A stretch of DNA of 64,000 bases, taken from NCBI GenBank assembly GCA_963723595.1, contig CAVRRQ010000006.1:1550001-1614000 (forward strand), read 5' to 3'. Shown here piece after piece: positions 18,303 to 27,085 of the stretch. The notes under the pieces are model-generated. The model saw nothing but the letters and a program-made list of their open reading frames with translations, ran no database searches and was not told where the DNA came from. Source of the stretch: RYN-230 sp963723595. Lineage in GTDB: Bacteria > Actinomycetota > Actinomycetes > Streptosporangiales > Streptosporangiaceae. Within the stretch, counting starts at the first letter, position 1. Every line of letters starts with the position of its first letter. Both the position numbers and the translations under genes were made by a program.

Positions 18303-19185
18303 ATGCGTAGACGCATCACCCGGACGCTGGTCGCCGCTGCGGCGGCAGGCGTCACGGTCGGCACCCTCGGCTTCACCGCCGCCGGTGCCGCGAGCGCGGC
18401 CGTGTCCAGCAAGGCACAGCCGGCCACCATCGGGACCAGCATCGCCACGACGACGTCGGCGGGGTACGAGGCGAGCGGGCGGGACTTCCGCTACATCAGC
18501 TCGACCATCACGGTCCCGGACACCGATTTCCTGACCGGGCTGTACCCGCAGGAGTACATCCAGCTCTCCAACGGGTCGCTCACCCAGCCCACCGGCGGCG
18601 GCAACGCCTACACGCGGGCCGGGATCGAGTCCTGCACCGTGGCCCGGTCATTCGGTGCCACCTGCGTCACCGGCACCTGGGTGGCCTTCATCGAGGCGTT
18701 CAACAACTCGCTGAACGGGCCGTACTTCTCGTCACTACTTCCAGCTGGCGGGGGTGAACCAGGGCGATGGTGTCAACTTCAGCATCTACTACAACGAAGT
18801 TGGCAACGAGCTCAGCTACGTGATCACCCCGCCGTCCACGTCGGGTACGCCGCAGTACTACAAGACCCAGGCGTACGGGTCGATTTTCGATCACGCGGCC
18901 GCGCTGGACGACTTCACGGACAGCACGGGCACGCCGATCGCGCTCCCGCCGTTCGTGCGCGCGTTCCGGATCAACCAGTTCCTGCAGGGCGCCATCACCA
19001 CCGAGCACGGCCTCCGCGGCTCCTTCGTGGGCCCGTGGACGACGAGTGAGGTCGTGGCGACCAGCAACGGCCTGCCCTACCCGTCGGGCACGGTCCGGGT
19101 CTCGCCGACCCCGCTGTGGTCGGACGGCCTGTCGGCCAACGGCCAGGTCCGTTCGGACGACGCGTTCGGGGTCTGGGGGCGCTGA
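18303..19185 (+). pseudogene. Secreted beta-sandwich-type protein, copy 1 (frameshifted)
   Basis: Exported protein with a Sec signal peptide (RRRITRTLVAAAAAG, hydrophobic stretch, cleavage near GAASA). The mature part begins GYEASGRDFRYISSTITVP and is over 80% identical by eye to the next gene. Compared with that copy, one T has been added at about 18732 (TTCTCG-T-CACTAC), which breaks the frame after LNGPYFS; the second half continues from VNQGDGVNFSIYYN in another frame. The fold may be a peptidase G1 (eqolisin)-like beta sandwich, judging from the TVP strand, the WVAF-E segment and GDGVNFSI, but this is weak. No function is known. Confidence 0.75.
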
Positions 19186-19238
19186 CCTCCGACCGGCCGG
19201 GGCCTGACAGGCCCTGACCGGGGACTCATCTCACCGTT

Positions 19239-19270
19239 GCTGCCCGGGCCGGTTCTCCGGCCCGGGCAGC
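19239..19270. terminator. 14-bp perfect hairpin after secreted-protein copy 1
   Basis: GCTGCCCGGGCCGG (19239-19252), loop TTCT, and its exact complement at 19257-19270. Nearly the same stem follows the second copy, so the terminator belongs to the duplicated unit. Confidence 0.85.
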
Positions 19271-19522
19271 GCGCTGTCCGGGGCCAGCCCGTGCCACTGC
19301 CCGGCGGGCAGGCTCCAGACCGGGCGGCGCGTTGCTTGGCAAAGTTAAATCCGTGTCATGGAGTAATCATTAGAGTACGCAGAGTAGGGAACTGATACCT
19401 GAGGGGCGGCAGGGCCAACCTGAAAACCACCAACGGGGACAAGCCGGACACCGGTCCTGTTATTACCCGCCCAGACCAAAACCGGATCTCTGTCCCCGGG
19501 CGTCACAGGAGGGAACCTACCG

Positions 19523-20407
19523 ATGCGAAGCCGCATCATGAGTGCGCTCGTCGCCACGGCGGCGGCGGGTGCGACCGCTACCACCCTTGGCCTCGCTGCT
19601 GCGGGTGCTGCCAATGCGTCCGTGACCACCCAGGCCAAGCCGGCCACGATCGGGACCTCGATCGCGTCGACCAGCTCGGCCGGGTACGAGGCGAGCGGGC
19701 GGTACTTCCGCTACATCAGCTCGACCATCACGGTCCCGGACACCTCGTTCCTGACCGGCCTGTACCCGCAGGAGTACATCCAGCTCTCCAACGGGTCGCT
19801 GAACGAGGCCGGCAACCCGACTGGTAACCAGTACGTGCGGGCCGGGATCGAGTCGTGCACCGTGGCCCGGGGGTTCGGCGCCACCTGCAGCACCGGCACC
19901 TGGGTGGCGTTCGTCGAGGCGTTCAACAACTCGCTGAACGGCCCGTACTTCTCGCACTACTACAACCTGGCCGGGGTGAACCAGGGCGACGGCGTCAACT
20001 TCAGCATCTACTACAACCAGGGTGGCAACGAGCTCAGCTTCGTGATCACCCCGCCGTTGACGTCCGGGACGCCGCAGTACTACAAGACTCAGGCCTACGG
20101 CCCGATCTTCGACCACGCGGCGGCGCTGGATGACTTCACCGACAGCACGGGTACGCCCATCGCGCTGCCGCCGTTCATCCACTCGTTCCGGCTCAACCAG
20201 TTCCTGCAGGGCGCGCTGACCACCTACAGCGGCGCCCGGGGCTCCTTCGTGGGCCCGTGGACGACGAGTGAGGTCGTGGCGACCAGCAACGGCCTGCCCT
20301 ACCCGTCGGGCACGGTCCGGGTCTCCCCGTCCTCGCTGTGGACGGATGGCCTGCCCGCCAACGGGGCGGTGCGTGCCTACGACGCCTTCGGCGTCTGGGC
20401 GCGGTAG
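19523..20407 (+). CDS. Secreted beta-sandwich-type protein, copy 2
   Basis: Intact 294-residue paralogue of the preceding gene. The signal peptide spans about residues 1-36 with cleavage near GAANA. The mature domain carries GYEASGRYFRYISSTITVPD, YPQEYIQLSNGS, a probable disulfide pair in ESCTVARGFGATCS, WVAFVEAFNNSLNG, GDGVNFSIYYNQGGNELSFVI and a conserved C-terminal RGSFVGPWTTSEVVATSNG. AGGAGGG lies upstream of ATG 19523. The Gln of YPQEY and Glu of FVEAF could correspond to the Q/E dyad of eqolisin peptidases, but this is a guess. Its own promoter region of about 250 bp separates it from copy 1. Confidence 0.85.
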   Translation: MRSRIMSALVATAAAGATATTLGLAAAGAANASVTTQAKPATIGTSIASTSSAGYEASGRYFRYISSTITVPDTSFLTGLYPQEYIQLSNGSLNEAGNPTGNQYVRAGIESCTVARGFGATCSTGTWVAFVEAFNNSLNGPYFSHYYNLAGVNQGDGVNFSIYYNQGGNELSFVITPPLTSGTPQYYKTQAYGPIFDHAAALDDFTDSTGTPIALPPFIHSFRLNQFLQGALTTYSGARGSFVGPWTTSEVVATSNGLPYPSGTVRVSPSSLWTDGLPANGAVRAYDAFGVWAR

Positions 20408-20426
20408 TCCCAGCACCACCAGGATG

Positions 20427-20458
20427 GTGGCCCGGGCCGGCTCGCCGGCCCGGGCCAC
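20427..20458. terminator. 14-bp perfect hairpin between convergent genes
   Basis: GTGGCCCGGGCCGG (20427-20440), loop CTCG, and the exact complement at 20445-20458. It lies between the secreted protein (+) and the phosphoesterase (-) and could serve both. Confidence 0.85.
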
Positions 20459-20526
20459 TGCCTGTCCGGGGGAGGGTCCTTCTGCCCGGGAGGGTCCCTC
20501 CGGGCGGCCGGCGGCCCGGGGCCTCG

Positions 20527-21975
20527 TTACCAGGTACCCCAGCGCAGGCTGGGCGGAGGCAGCGGCGGGGGGTCGAGGAAGGCCGGCGGCCCGTCCAGGT
20601 CCAGCGCCGCCAGCGGCGACCGCGCCGCCGCGTCGCGCGCGGTCAGCGCGGGCAGGTTCCACTTCTCCTCGATCAGCTTGAGCACGGACGTGTGGTCCAG
20701 GATCGTGTCGCACACGTGATCGCGCCGGGCGTAGGGGGAGACGATCACCGCGGGCACGCGGAACCCGTACCGGTCGTAGCTGTGCGGCCCGGCGTCCGCC
20801 GCGTCCACCTCGGCGATGTGCCGCGGGAACAGCGGCCGCAGCAGGGTCCGCACCCAGGAGGGTGACGCCAGCAGGCTGTGCCCCGGCACGTCATCGGGCG
20901 GTTCCGCCGCGGGCGGCGGGACGTGGTCGTAGTAGCCGCCGTGCTCGTCGTAGCACCAGATGAGCAGCGTGTGCGGCCAGCCCCGGCCGTGCATGACCCG
21001 ATTGACCACCTCGGCCGCGAAACTCTCGCCTTTCCGGATGTCCTGCGGGTTCTCCTCCGAGTACGTGCCGAAATCCGGGTCCACCAGGCTGAAGGCGGGC
21101 AGCGTGCCGCGGTCCGCGTCGGTGAAGAACTGCGCGGTGCTCCGCAGGTGCAGGAGGCACCGGGCCAGGCCGAGCGGGTACAGGTCGGCGGTGAACGACT
21201 TGTTGCCCCGCTCCGCGCGGACCAGGGGCGGGAACCAGCGGCCCAGGGAGAGCAGCCGCCGGGCCAGGTTCAGCCCGCGGCCACCGAGGGCCCGCTTGAG
21301 CACCACGCTGGCCGTGGACACGTTGTGGTAGTTGACCCAGGACAGGCCGTTCCTGGTCAGCATGTCGAAGAGGGTGCCGGCGGGGGGATGGTCGAACATC
21401 CCGAACGGGAGGTCGTCGATGAGGCCGTGCGCGGTCCCGGCGATCAGGAACCTCCGGTTGGGGAACGTCGGCCCCAGGCACGAGCAGAACCAGTGGTCGG
21501 CGACCGGGAAGGTGGCCGCCAGGCCCTCGTAGAACGGCAGGTCCGCCCCGGTCCAGTACCCCATCGGCACCGTGGGGTCCGCACCCGGGACCAGGGCCTG
21601 CGTGCTGGTCACGAACCCGTCGTTGCGGCCGCCGCCCCACTGCAAGTGGCTGGCGTGCCAGCTCTGCGTGGGCACATGCTCTTCCTGGCCGGTGGACCCG
21701 AGGTGACGGGGGCCGACCGGCTCACCGCCGTGCCGGGGGCTGGTCACGTCCGGCGTCCCGTCCGGGCCGAGCGGGAACCCCTCGCCGCGGCCGGGCAGCA
21801 TGCCCAGGTAGTTGTCGTAGGAGTGGTTCTCCATCATGAGCACGACGATGTGCTTGATCTGCGGCAGCAGGTCCGCGCCGGGCGGGAGGTCGGGCCGGGG
21901 CCGGGTCCCGGCCGGCTGATCCGGCAGGCGCCGGGCCAGCCTGGTGAGCTCCCGCTGCTCGAGCCGGTCTAACAC
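20527..21975 (-). CDS. Phospholipase C/acid phosphatase family phosphoesterase
   Basis: A 482-residue enzyme of the bacterial phospholipase C and AcpA acid phosphatase superfamily, hydrolysing phosphodiesters or phosphomonoesters. The metal-binding and nucleophile motif is VVLMMENHSYDNYLGML near residue 45, ADHWFCSCLGPTFPNRRFL follows, and the second metal site is WCYDEHGGYYDHVPPP. The C-terminal DHTSVLKLIEEKWNLPAL is typical. Unlike secreted PLCs it has no Tat or Sec signal at the N terminus, so a cytoplasmic or non-classical location is implied. Convergent with the secreted-protein gene. Confidence 0.9.
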   Translation of the reverse strand: MLDRLEQRELTRLARRLPDQPAGTRPRPDLPPGADLLPQIKHIVVLMMENHSYDNYLGMLPGRGEGFPLGPDGTPDVTSPRHGGEPVGPRHLGSTGQEEHVPTQSWHASHLQWGGGRNDGFVTSTQALVPGADPTVPMGYWTGADLPFYEGLAATFPVADHWFCSCLGPTFPNRRFLIAGTAHGLIDDLPFGMFDHPPAGTLFDMLTRNGLSWVNYHNVSTASVVLKRALGGRGLNLARRLLSLGRWFPPLVRAERGNKSFTADLYPLGLARCLLHLRSTAQFFTDADRGTLPAFSLVDPDFGTYSEENPQDIRKGESFAAEVVNRVMHGRGWPHTLLIWCYDEHGGYYDHVPPPAAEPPDDVPGHSLLASPSWVRTLLRPLFPRHIAEVDAADAGPHSYDRYGFRVPAVIVSPYARRDHVCDTILDHTSVLKLIEEKWNLPALTARDAAARSPLAALDLDGPPAFLDPPPLPPPSLRWGTW

Positions 21976-22115
21976 GCTGGCCCCCCTCTACCCCGCCGGA
22001 TTCTGGGCCCCGGATTCTGAGCCCCGCCGGATGCCGCGACATCTTCTCACGCCCCGCGCCGCTGACCCGGAGTAATGGAGTGCCCGGCGGGCGGCCCGTC
22101 CGGATAATCGGCCGC

Positions 22116-22623
22116 ATGACGATGACCCACTGGCCGCTGACCGGGCTGCGGCTGCGCACGCCCCGGCTGGAGCTGCGCCTGCCTGCGCTCGCAGACCTGG
22201 ACGAGCTGGCCGGCCTGGCCGCCGAGGGCCTCCACGACCCCGGCGTCCAGCCGTTCGGGTCCGCCTGGACCGATGTGCCGCCGGAGGAGCCCGGTGGCGT
22301 ACGTGGCGGCCGAGGGCCCGGGCGCGTCGAAGGCGCCGGGATCCTTCGACGCCCTCCGCGGTGCTCTCGGCCTGGCCGGCCCCGGCGCGGCGGGCGACCC
22401 GGTCCGGCTCACCCTGCCCGGCCTTGACCCGCTGGAGGGCGTGGTTGACTACGCGACCCCGAACTTCCTGGGCGTGCGCACCGGGGACGGCCTGTACCGC
22501 TTCTACGGCCGCAACGCGTTCGGCATGCCGGTCGGGCTCGCCCATCACCTGTTCGCGGCGGGGGTGGACCGGGAGAAGACCGAGCTGGCGTGGCGCACTT
22601 GGCTCGACGGCCTCTACACGTAA
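22116..22623 (+). pseudogene. Chimeric remnant: GNAT N terminus joined to SRPBCC-like C terminus
   Basis: The first 60 codons (LRLRTPRLELRLPALADLDELAGLA, then FGSAWTDVPPE) are the usual beginning of a GNAT acetyltransferase. After about 22290 a different frame reads VAYVAAEGP... and then VDYATPNFLGVRTGDGLYRFYGRNAFGMPVG, which resembles the C-terminal part of actinobacterial SRPBCC/AHSA1-type proteins. Both are incomplete, so two genes appear to have been joined by a deletion, or by misassembly, with a frame change at the junction. Confidence 0.5.
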
Positions 22624-22633
22624 GCATGGGGCG

Positions 22634-23059
22634 GTGCCTGAGCCGGACATACCGTACGTGCGATTCCGGAGCCGCTACCCCGACAAGGACGGATTCCACG
22701 TCGGCGTCTTCGGGCTGGTCAATGTGCTGGGCCGGAACGGGATGCTGACCCCGGCCGAGGAAGCGTTCCGGCGGGACAACAACGCCTGGTACGACGCGGC
22801 CTACCGGGACCCGTGCACGATCGATCCGTCCGTCTACGACAAGCAGCTGAACCCGGGCGCGGCCTCGTGGTTCAGGCCGACCGCCACCACCTTGCTGCGC
22901 CGGGTCGAAGGGTACCTGGCCATCCTCTCCGCGCACTCCGTGGCCTGGCAGCAGATCACGTCGCCCGACCCGGGCCGGGTGGTCTACGAGGACGAGTTCC
23001 ATGTGGTGGCGGTGCCCCGCGCCGGGTGCTCGCTCCGGGTGGTCAGGAGCGGACCGTAG
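22634..23059 (+). CDS. Conserved hypothetical protein
   Basis: A 141-residue soluble protein starting at GTG 22634 (PEPDIPYVRFRSRYPDKDG). Notable segments are HVGVFGLVNVLGRNGMLTPAEE, RRDNNAWYDAAYRDP and GRVVYEDEFHVVAVP. No catalytic motif, signal peptide or membrane segment is seen, and I do not recognise the family. Its end overlaps the convergent DedA gene by 17 bp. Confidence 0.7.
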   Translation: MPEPDIPYVRFRSRYPDKDGFHVGVFGLVNVLGRNGMLTPAEEAFRRDNNAWYDAAYRDPCTIDPSVYDKQLNPGAASWFRPTATTLLRRVEGYLAILSAHSVAWQQITSPDPGRVVYEDEFHVVAVPRAGCSLRVVRSGP

Positions 23060-23780
23060 CGTCGCTCCCGCCCGTGCCGGTGCCGCCCCTGGTGCCTGTA
23101 CCGGAGTCGGCACCGGCGTCGCTGTCCGGGCTGCGGCCCGCCCGGCCGGCCCGGCGGCCCCGGAGCAGTTCGAGGCCGATCGGGATGAGGGAGACGATGA
23201 CGATCACGGCGATGATCGGCAGCAGGTAGGTGTCGATGCTGGGGATCGTGCTGCCCAGGGCGTAGCCGGCCAGCGTGACCCCGGCCGACCAGATCACGCC
23301 GCCGACGACCTGCCAGAGAGTGAAGGTCCGGACCGGCACGTCCAGCGCTCCGGCCATGGGATTGAGCACGGTCCGCACCACGGGGATGAACCGGGCGAGC
23401 ACGATGGCCTTGCCGTACCCGTACCGTTCCAGCAGCTGCGCGGCGCGCTCGGTGCCGTCGCGCACGAAGCGGTTGCTGGTGTGGCCGAGCAGGGGACGGC
23501 CGCCGCGGCCGATGTAGTAGCCGGTCTGCGCGCCGAGCAGCGCGCCGCCGATCGCGGCCAGGATCACCACCGGCAGCGACAGGTGCACGGGATGTGATCC
23601 GGCCGTGCACAGCAGCCCGGCGGTGAACAGCAGCGAGTCGCCCGGCAGGAAGAAGCCGATGAGCAGCCCGGTCTCGGCGAACAGGGCGAGGAAGACGCCC
23701 AGCGCCCCCAGGCTGGCCAGCACCGACGTCGAGCTCAGGGGGTTGAGCGCGGCCAGGTGCGCGCCGCCCAGGGACAGCAT
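23043..23780 (-). CDS. DedA family membrane protein
   Basis: Integral membrane protein of the DedA/SNARE-associated (VTT) family, thought to act as flippases for polyprenyl phosphate or phospholipids. Typical features are FAETGLLIGFFLPGDSLLFTAG in the first re-entrant region, GALLGAQTGYYIGRGGRPLL, and the FIPVVRTVLNPMAGALDVPVRTF segment with the conserved Arg. ATG 23780 follows GGAAGGAGAT. A polar Gly/Thr-rich tail of about 45 residues is added at the C terminus. Confidence 0.9.
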   Translation of the reverse strand: MLSLGGAHLAALNPLSSTSVLASLGALGVFLALFAETGLLIGFFLPGDSLLFTAGLLCTAGSHPVHLSLPVVILAAIGGALLGAQTGYYIGRGGRPLLGHTSNRFVRDGTERAAQLLERYGYGKAIVLARFIPVVRTVLNPMAGALDVPVRTFTLWQVVGGVIWSAGVTLAGYALGSTIPSIDTYLLPIIAVIVIVSLIPIGLELLRGRRAGRAGRSPDSDAGADSGTGTRGGTGTGGSDATVRS

Positions 23781-24267
23781 TCCGCGGATCTCCTTCCGTG
23801 GCCTGCTCAGCACCGGCTAACAGCACCGGCTAACAGCGGGACACTCGCTCGCCGGGCAGTACTCAGCGGGCCAGCACCAGCAAGACTTCGCGGCGCAACT
23901 ACCCAGAACCGCGCGCTCCAGTACGGCCCGAAACCCAAGATCCGGTTAAGGAGCGCATAGCAGCGCCGGGCCCGGTGTGTCGCCGCCGGGAACCGGGTTC
24001 CGGGCGGTAGGTTGCCAGCGGTTCCGGGCGCCAGCTGACCCGGAATCCGGGCCGACGATGATCCGCGTGACGGCGCAGGGTGTACGGGAGGTTACCCGCG
24101 TCCGGCTGAATTTCGGCTGACCACTTCCGCCAGAGTGCATGGACGGAGGGTCTTCGGCGTGCCACACTTCGGGAACGGTTGTTGAGTCGGCCGTAGCACG
24201 GGGGCTGGCTGTTTACGGGTCCAGATCCCGGGAAGAGCGGCCTATCGATCCCGGAGGGGGGCCGAAC
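23781..24267. other. Intergenic region with a 13-bp tandem repeat
   Basis: No supported gene in 487 bp. CAGCACCGGCTAA is repeated at 23808-23820 and 23821-23833. Further right, GGTTCCGGGCG occurs near 23996 and again near 24019. The part before 24268 should hold the promoter of the small Cys-rich gene. Confidence 0.5.
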
Positions 24268-24660
24268 ATGGCTGGTGAAGATCGGTCGAGCATTGCCCTC
24301 GCGAATCCGGCCGTGCAGTCCTGCTGGTTGTGTGGGACGAGGTTGCCGGCCCGCGAGATGGTGGCCGACGGTGGCCCCGCCTGCGCGGATCTGCGCTGGT
24401 ATTGCGCAGACACCCGGCGGTGCACGGAACGATGGACTTCGCGCTGGTCAGCAGGCGTAGGGCCGGCTCACGGCCGCCCAGGCAGCGCTCACGCGGGCAA
24501 CGGCCACGCAGGCAATGGCTTCCCGGGGGAGGACCGCGCGGGCCAGGGGCGCAACGCTCAGCCGGGTCAGGCCACTAGTGGCGTCCCGGGCCAGAGCCGG
24601 GGCACGCTCCCGGACCCGAGGGGCAGGCAGCTGGCCGGCTTAGGGGACCGGGACCGCTGA
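24268..24660 (+). CDS. Small Cys-rich protein with low-complexity tail
   Basis: A 130-residue protein starting at ATG 24268 after CGGAGGGGG. Residues 20-60 form the only conserved-looking part: CWLCGTRLPAREMVADGG, then ACADLRWYCADTRRCTERWT, giving a CxxC...C...C...C spacing suggestive of a zinc-binding knuckle. The remaining 70 residues are Gly/Ala/His-rich and repetitive. I recall similar short CWLCG-type proteins in actinomycetes without assigned function. An upstream extension to 24139 has no support. Confidence 0.6.
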   Translation: MAGEDRSSIALANPAVQSCWLCGTRLPAREMVADGGPACADLRWYCADTRRCTERWTSRWSAGVGPAHGRPGSAHAGNGHAGNGFPGEDRAGQGRNAQPGQATSGVPGQSRGTLPDPRGRQLAGLGDRDR

Positions 24661-24794
24661 TTTTTCCCTCCGCCACTCTCACCTGCCGGCGGCCGGCGCG
24701 TGAACGGGGACTAAGGGGCGCTGCCCCGGCTTGCCCGGCGCAATTAGCCGGTCAACGCCGGATGCCCAGGCCGGGTACTCGCTAGCGTGACCGG

Positions 24795-25622
24795 GTGCTC
24801 GGGACCGGCTGGACGGAGGCCGTCGCGCTGGCCGCGGCCTTCCTCATCGCGGTGCTCGCGACGCCCGCCGGCATCTCGGGTGCGGTGCTGCTGCTGCCGT
24901 TCCAGGTCAGCGTCCTGGGCACGCCGAGTCCCGCCGTCACCCCGACGAACCTGCTCTACAACGTGGTGGCCACTCCGGGAGCGCTGTACCGCTACTGGCG
25001 GCAGGGGCAGACGGGCGGGCCGCTGGCCGGGCTGCTCATCGCCGGGACCCTGCCGGGCGTGGTCGCCGGATCCGTCATCCGCGTCGAACTGCTGCCCAGC
25101 CCTCAGGTCTTCGACCTCGTGGTCGCCGCGGTCCTGCTCCCGCTCGGGTCGTGGCTGGCCCTGACCAGGCCCGCTGGCCCGGCCGGGCCAGGCCCGGCCG
25201 GGCCCGCGGAGGACATCCCGGCCGCGCGCCGTGGGTGCCCACTCCCCGGGCCGGTGCTGATCCTGCTGGCCGCGGCGGTGGGCTGCGTGGGCGGGATCTA
25301 CGGCATCGGCGGCGGCTCGATTCTCGCCCCGGTGCTGATCGGGACGGGACGACCGCCGTCGGAGGTGGCGCCCGCCGCGCTGGCCTCGACCTTCGTCACC
25401 TCGGTCGCGGGTGTGGTCACCTTCACCGTGCTGTCCCTGCACCAGCGCGGGGCGGTGGCGCCGGACTGGCCCACGGGCCTGGCCCTCGGGGCCGGCGGGC
25501 TCGCGGGCGCCTACACCGGGGCGCGCATCCAGTCCCGGCTCCCGGACCAGCTGATCCGGCGGCTGGTCGGGATCCTGGTCGTCGCCATCGCGGGCCGCTA
25601 TCTGTGGTCCGGCCTGGCCTGA
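24795..25622 (+). CDS. TauE/SafE family anion permease
   Basis: A 275-residue membrane protein with about eight helices and the internal duplication typical of TauE/SafE exporters of sulfite, sulfoacetate and other anions. Key segments are ATPAGISGAVLLLPFQVS in the first half and VGGIYGIGGGSILAPVLIG in the second, each with the Gly-rich re-entrant motif, then TFVTSVAGVVTF. GTG 24795 is the start that places the first helix correctly. A Pro/Gly-rich linker separates the halves. No sulfur-metabolism gene is next to it. Confidence 0.85.
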   Translation: MLGTGWTEAVALAAAFLIAVLATPAGISGAVLLLPFQVSVLGTPSPAVTPTNLLYNVVATPGALYRYWRQGQTGGPLAGLLIAGTLPGVVAGSVIRVELLPSPQVFDLVVAAVLLPLGSWLALTRPAGPAGPGPAGPAEDIPAARRGCPLPGPVLILLAAAVGCVGGIYGIGGGSILAPVLIGTGRPPSEVAPAALASTFVTSVAGVVTFTVLSLHQRGAVAPDWPTGLALGAGGLAGAYTGARIQSRLPDQLIRRLVGILVVAIAGRYLWSGLA

Positions 25623-25899
25623 GACTGGCTGACTTGGCCACGACCCGGCCCGGGAGCATGCCTGCCATGCCCGGCTGCGGCAGGGACGGCAACCCGCTCC
25701 GGCTGCCTTCCCCGCGGAGCTGGAGCCCCGGTTCCTCTGATTCCCGGGTCCGCCAGGCGGACGTTCCTGCTGGTGAGAGCGACGATTAGGCAAGATGCCC
25801 AGCGGGTAAGTCCCGGCGTTGAGTGCCCGGCCGACCCGAAGCCGGCTGATCGCTTGGCCCGCCTATCTGGCCGATTCAACGGGGGAATCCGGGATTCGG

Positions 25900-26220
25900 A
25901 TGGAACGCCGGACGGTAACCAACGGCAAGATTGAGCATGCCCGGAAGGTCGAGCGGATCCTGCAATGGCTCGGCTGGGGGGTCGCCTGCCTCGGGATCGC
26001 CGGCATCGTGGTGTTCTCCGCGTTCTGGGCCGCGGGCGACCTCGATGACGAGCAGGCCCTGAGCCTCCTCATCGGTACCGCGCTGGCCTCCATCCTGTCC
26101 GGCGCGACGGTGTACGGGTCCGGGGTCAATGTGGGGCTGGGGGCCGAGCGCCTGAACCTCGCGGTCAGGGACGCGAACCAGCCGCAGGCCGACGATGCGG
26201 GCGGGGCGGCCGGGGGTTAG
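25900..26220 (+). CDS. Small two-helix membrane protein
   Basis: A 106-residue protein from ATG 25900. A basic N terminus (ERRTVTNGKIEHARKVERI) is followed by helix 1 (GVACLGIAGIVVFSAFW), a short acidic loop DLDDEQ and helix 2 (LIGTALASILSGATVYGSGV), then a polar tail. No family is recognised. Confidence 0.6.
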   Translation: MERRTVTNGKIEHARKVERILQWLGWGVACLGIAGIVVFSAFWAAGDLDDEQALSLLIGTALASILSGATVYGSGVNVGLGAERLNLAVRDANQPQADDAGGAAGG

Positions 26221-26281
26221 GCCGCAGGCCGGCGCGGACGCGCTGGCACCGCCGTGCCAGCCGCCAGGCCGGTGGCGGCCG

Positions 26282-27085
26282 CTAAGTCAGCAGGCTGACC
26301 AGGGTGTCGCGCACGTCCTTGCCCTCGGGCGTGCCGGGCACGAGCTGGCCGTGGTCATCGGGATCACGGTGGAAGGCGTGCAGCCGGCCCTCGTGGCGGG
26401 CGAGGACCAGGTCGGTGCTGGCGCCCGCGATCTCCGCCGAGCCCTCGGTGGTGTACGGCGTGACGGTGACCAGCGCGGAACGCTCGGACGCCGCCAGCAC
26501 CCGGTCGATCTCACCGTCCGCCGTGCCGCCAGCACCCTCCCTGCCGCCCGCGCTGCCCGCGCCGTCACTCCCCGTGCCGCCGCCCGCCGGGCCAGAGTCC
26601 GCCCGCGGCCCGCGCGGCAGCATCGCGATGAGCAGGCCGAGGGCCTGATCGAACGTGTACAGCCCGAGCTCATGGATGCCGAGCGCGTCGATGCGGACGA
26701 CCAGGCAGATCCGCTCGGGCTGGGGGAGCAGCAGGATCCGCCACGGCTCACCCGGCTGCGTGCCGGTGACCCGGGCGTCCAGGACCAGGCGGGCCCGCTG
26801 CTGGAACGCCACCGCGATGCCGAGGTCCCCGCGCACCTGGACCTGCTCGCCGGGCGGCCCGGCCACGAGGAGCTGCCGGGCCGCGAGCGAGCGGACCGCC
26901 TCGGCCAGCACCTCGTCCGACGGCCGCGCCTCCAGGAAGTCCACGATCGCGTCGACCGCGGTGAGCTCGGCGATCGTGTACGCGCCGAGCAGTACCGGCC
27001 CGGTGCCGACCAGGTTCACGACGGAGGCGACGAGTCCCTCGGGGACCGATGCCTCGCCTGGGACGGTGATGCCTGCCTCGCTCAT
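26282..27085 (-). CDS. Unrecognised protein, second gene of an overlapping pair
   Basis: A 267-residue soluble protein whose ATG at 27085 overlaps the stop of the upstream gene (ATGA), so the two are translationally coupled. The N-terminal 160 residues look globular (VVNLVGTGPVLLGAYTIAELTAVDAIVDFL; LVVRIDALGIHELGLYTFDQALGLLIAMLP); a Gly/Ser/Ala-rich linker of about 40 residues follows, then a short beta-rich end. A faint resemblance in length and layout to EspG-type secretion chaperones is noted but not claimed. No ESX genes are nearby. Confidence 0.75.
   Translation of the reverse strand: MSEAGITVPGEASVPEGLVASVVNLVGTGPVLLGAYTIAELTAVDAIVDFLEARPSDEVLAEAVRSLAARQLLVAGPPGEQVQVRGDLGIAVAFQQRARLVLDARVTGTQPGEPWRILLLPQPERICLVVRIDALGIHELGLYTFDQALGLLIAMLPRGPRADSGPAGGGTGSDGAGSAGGREGAGGTADGEIDRVLAASERSALVTVTPYTTEGSAEIAGASTDLVLARHEGRLHAFHRDPDDHGQLVPGTPEGKDVRDTLVSLLT

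Noticed and set aside
20878..21972. Long open frame on the plus strand opposite the phosphoesterase
   Set aside because: Arg/Gly/Val-rich composition without family character. It is a shadow of the clearly recognisable minus-strand gene in GC-rich DNA. The same applies to long frames at 409-1248 (-), 1804-3237 (-), 3234-4090 (-), 24744-25793 (-) and 26195-27481 (+).
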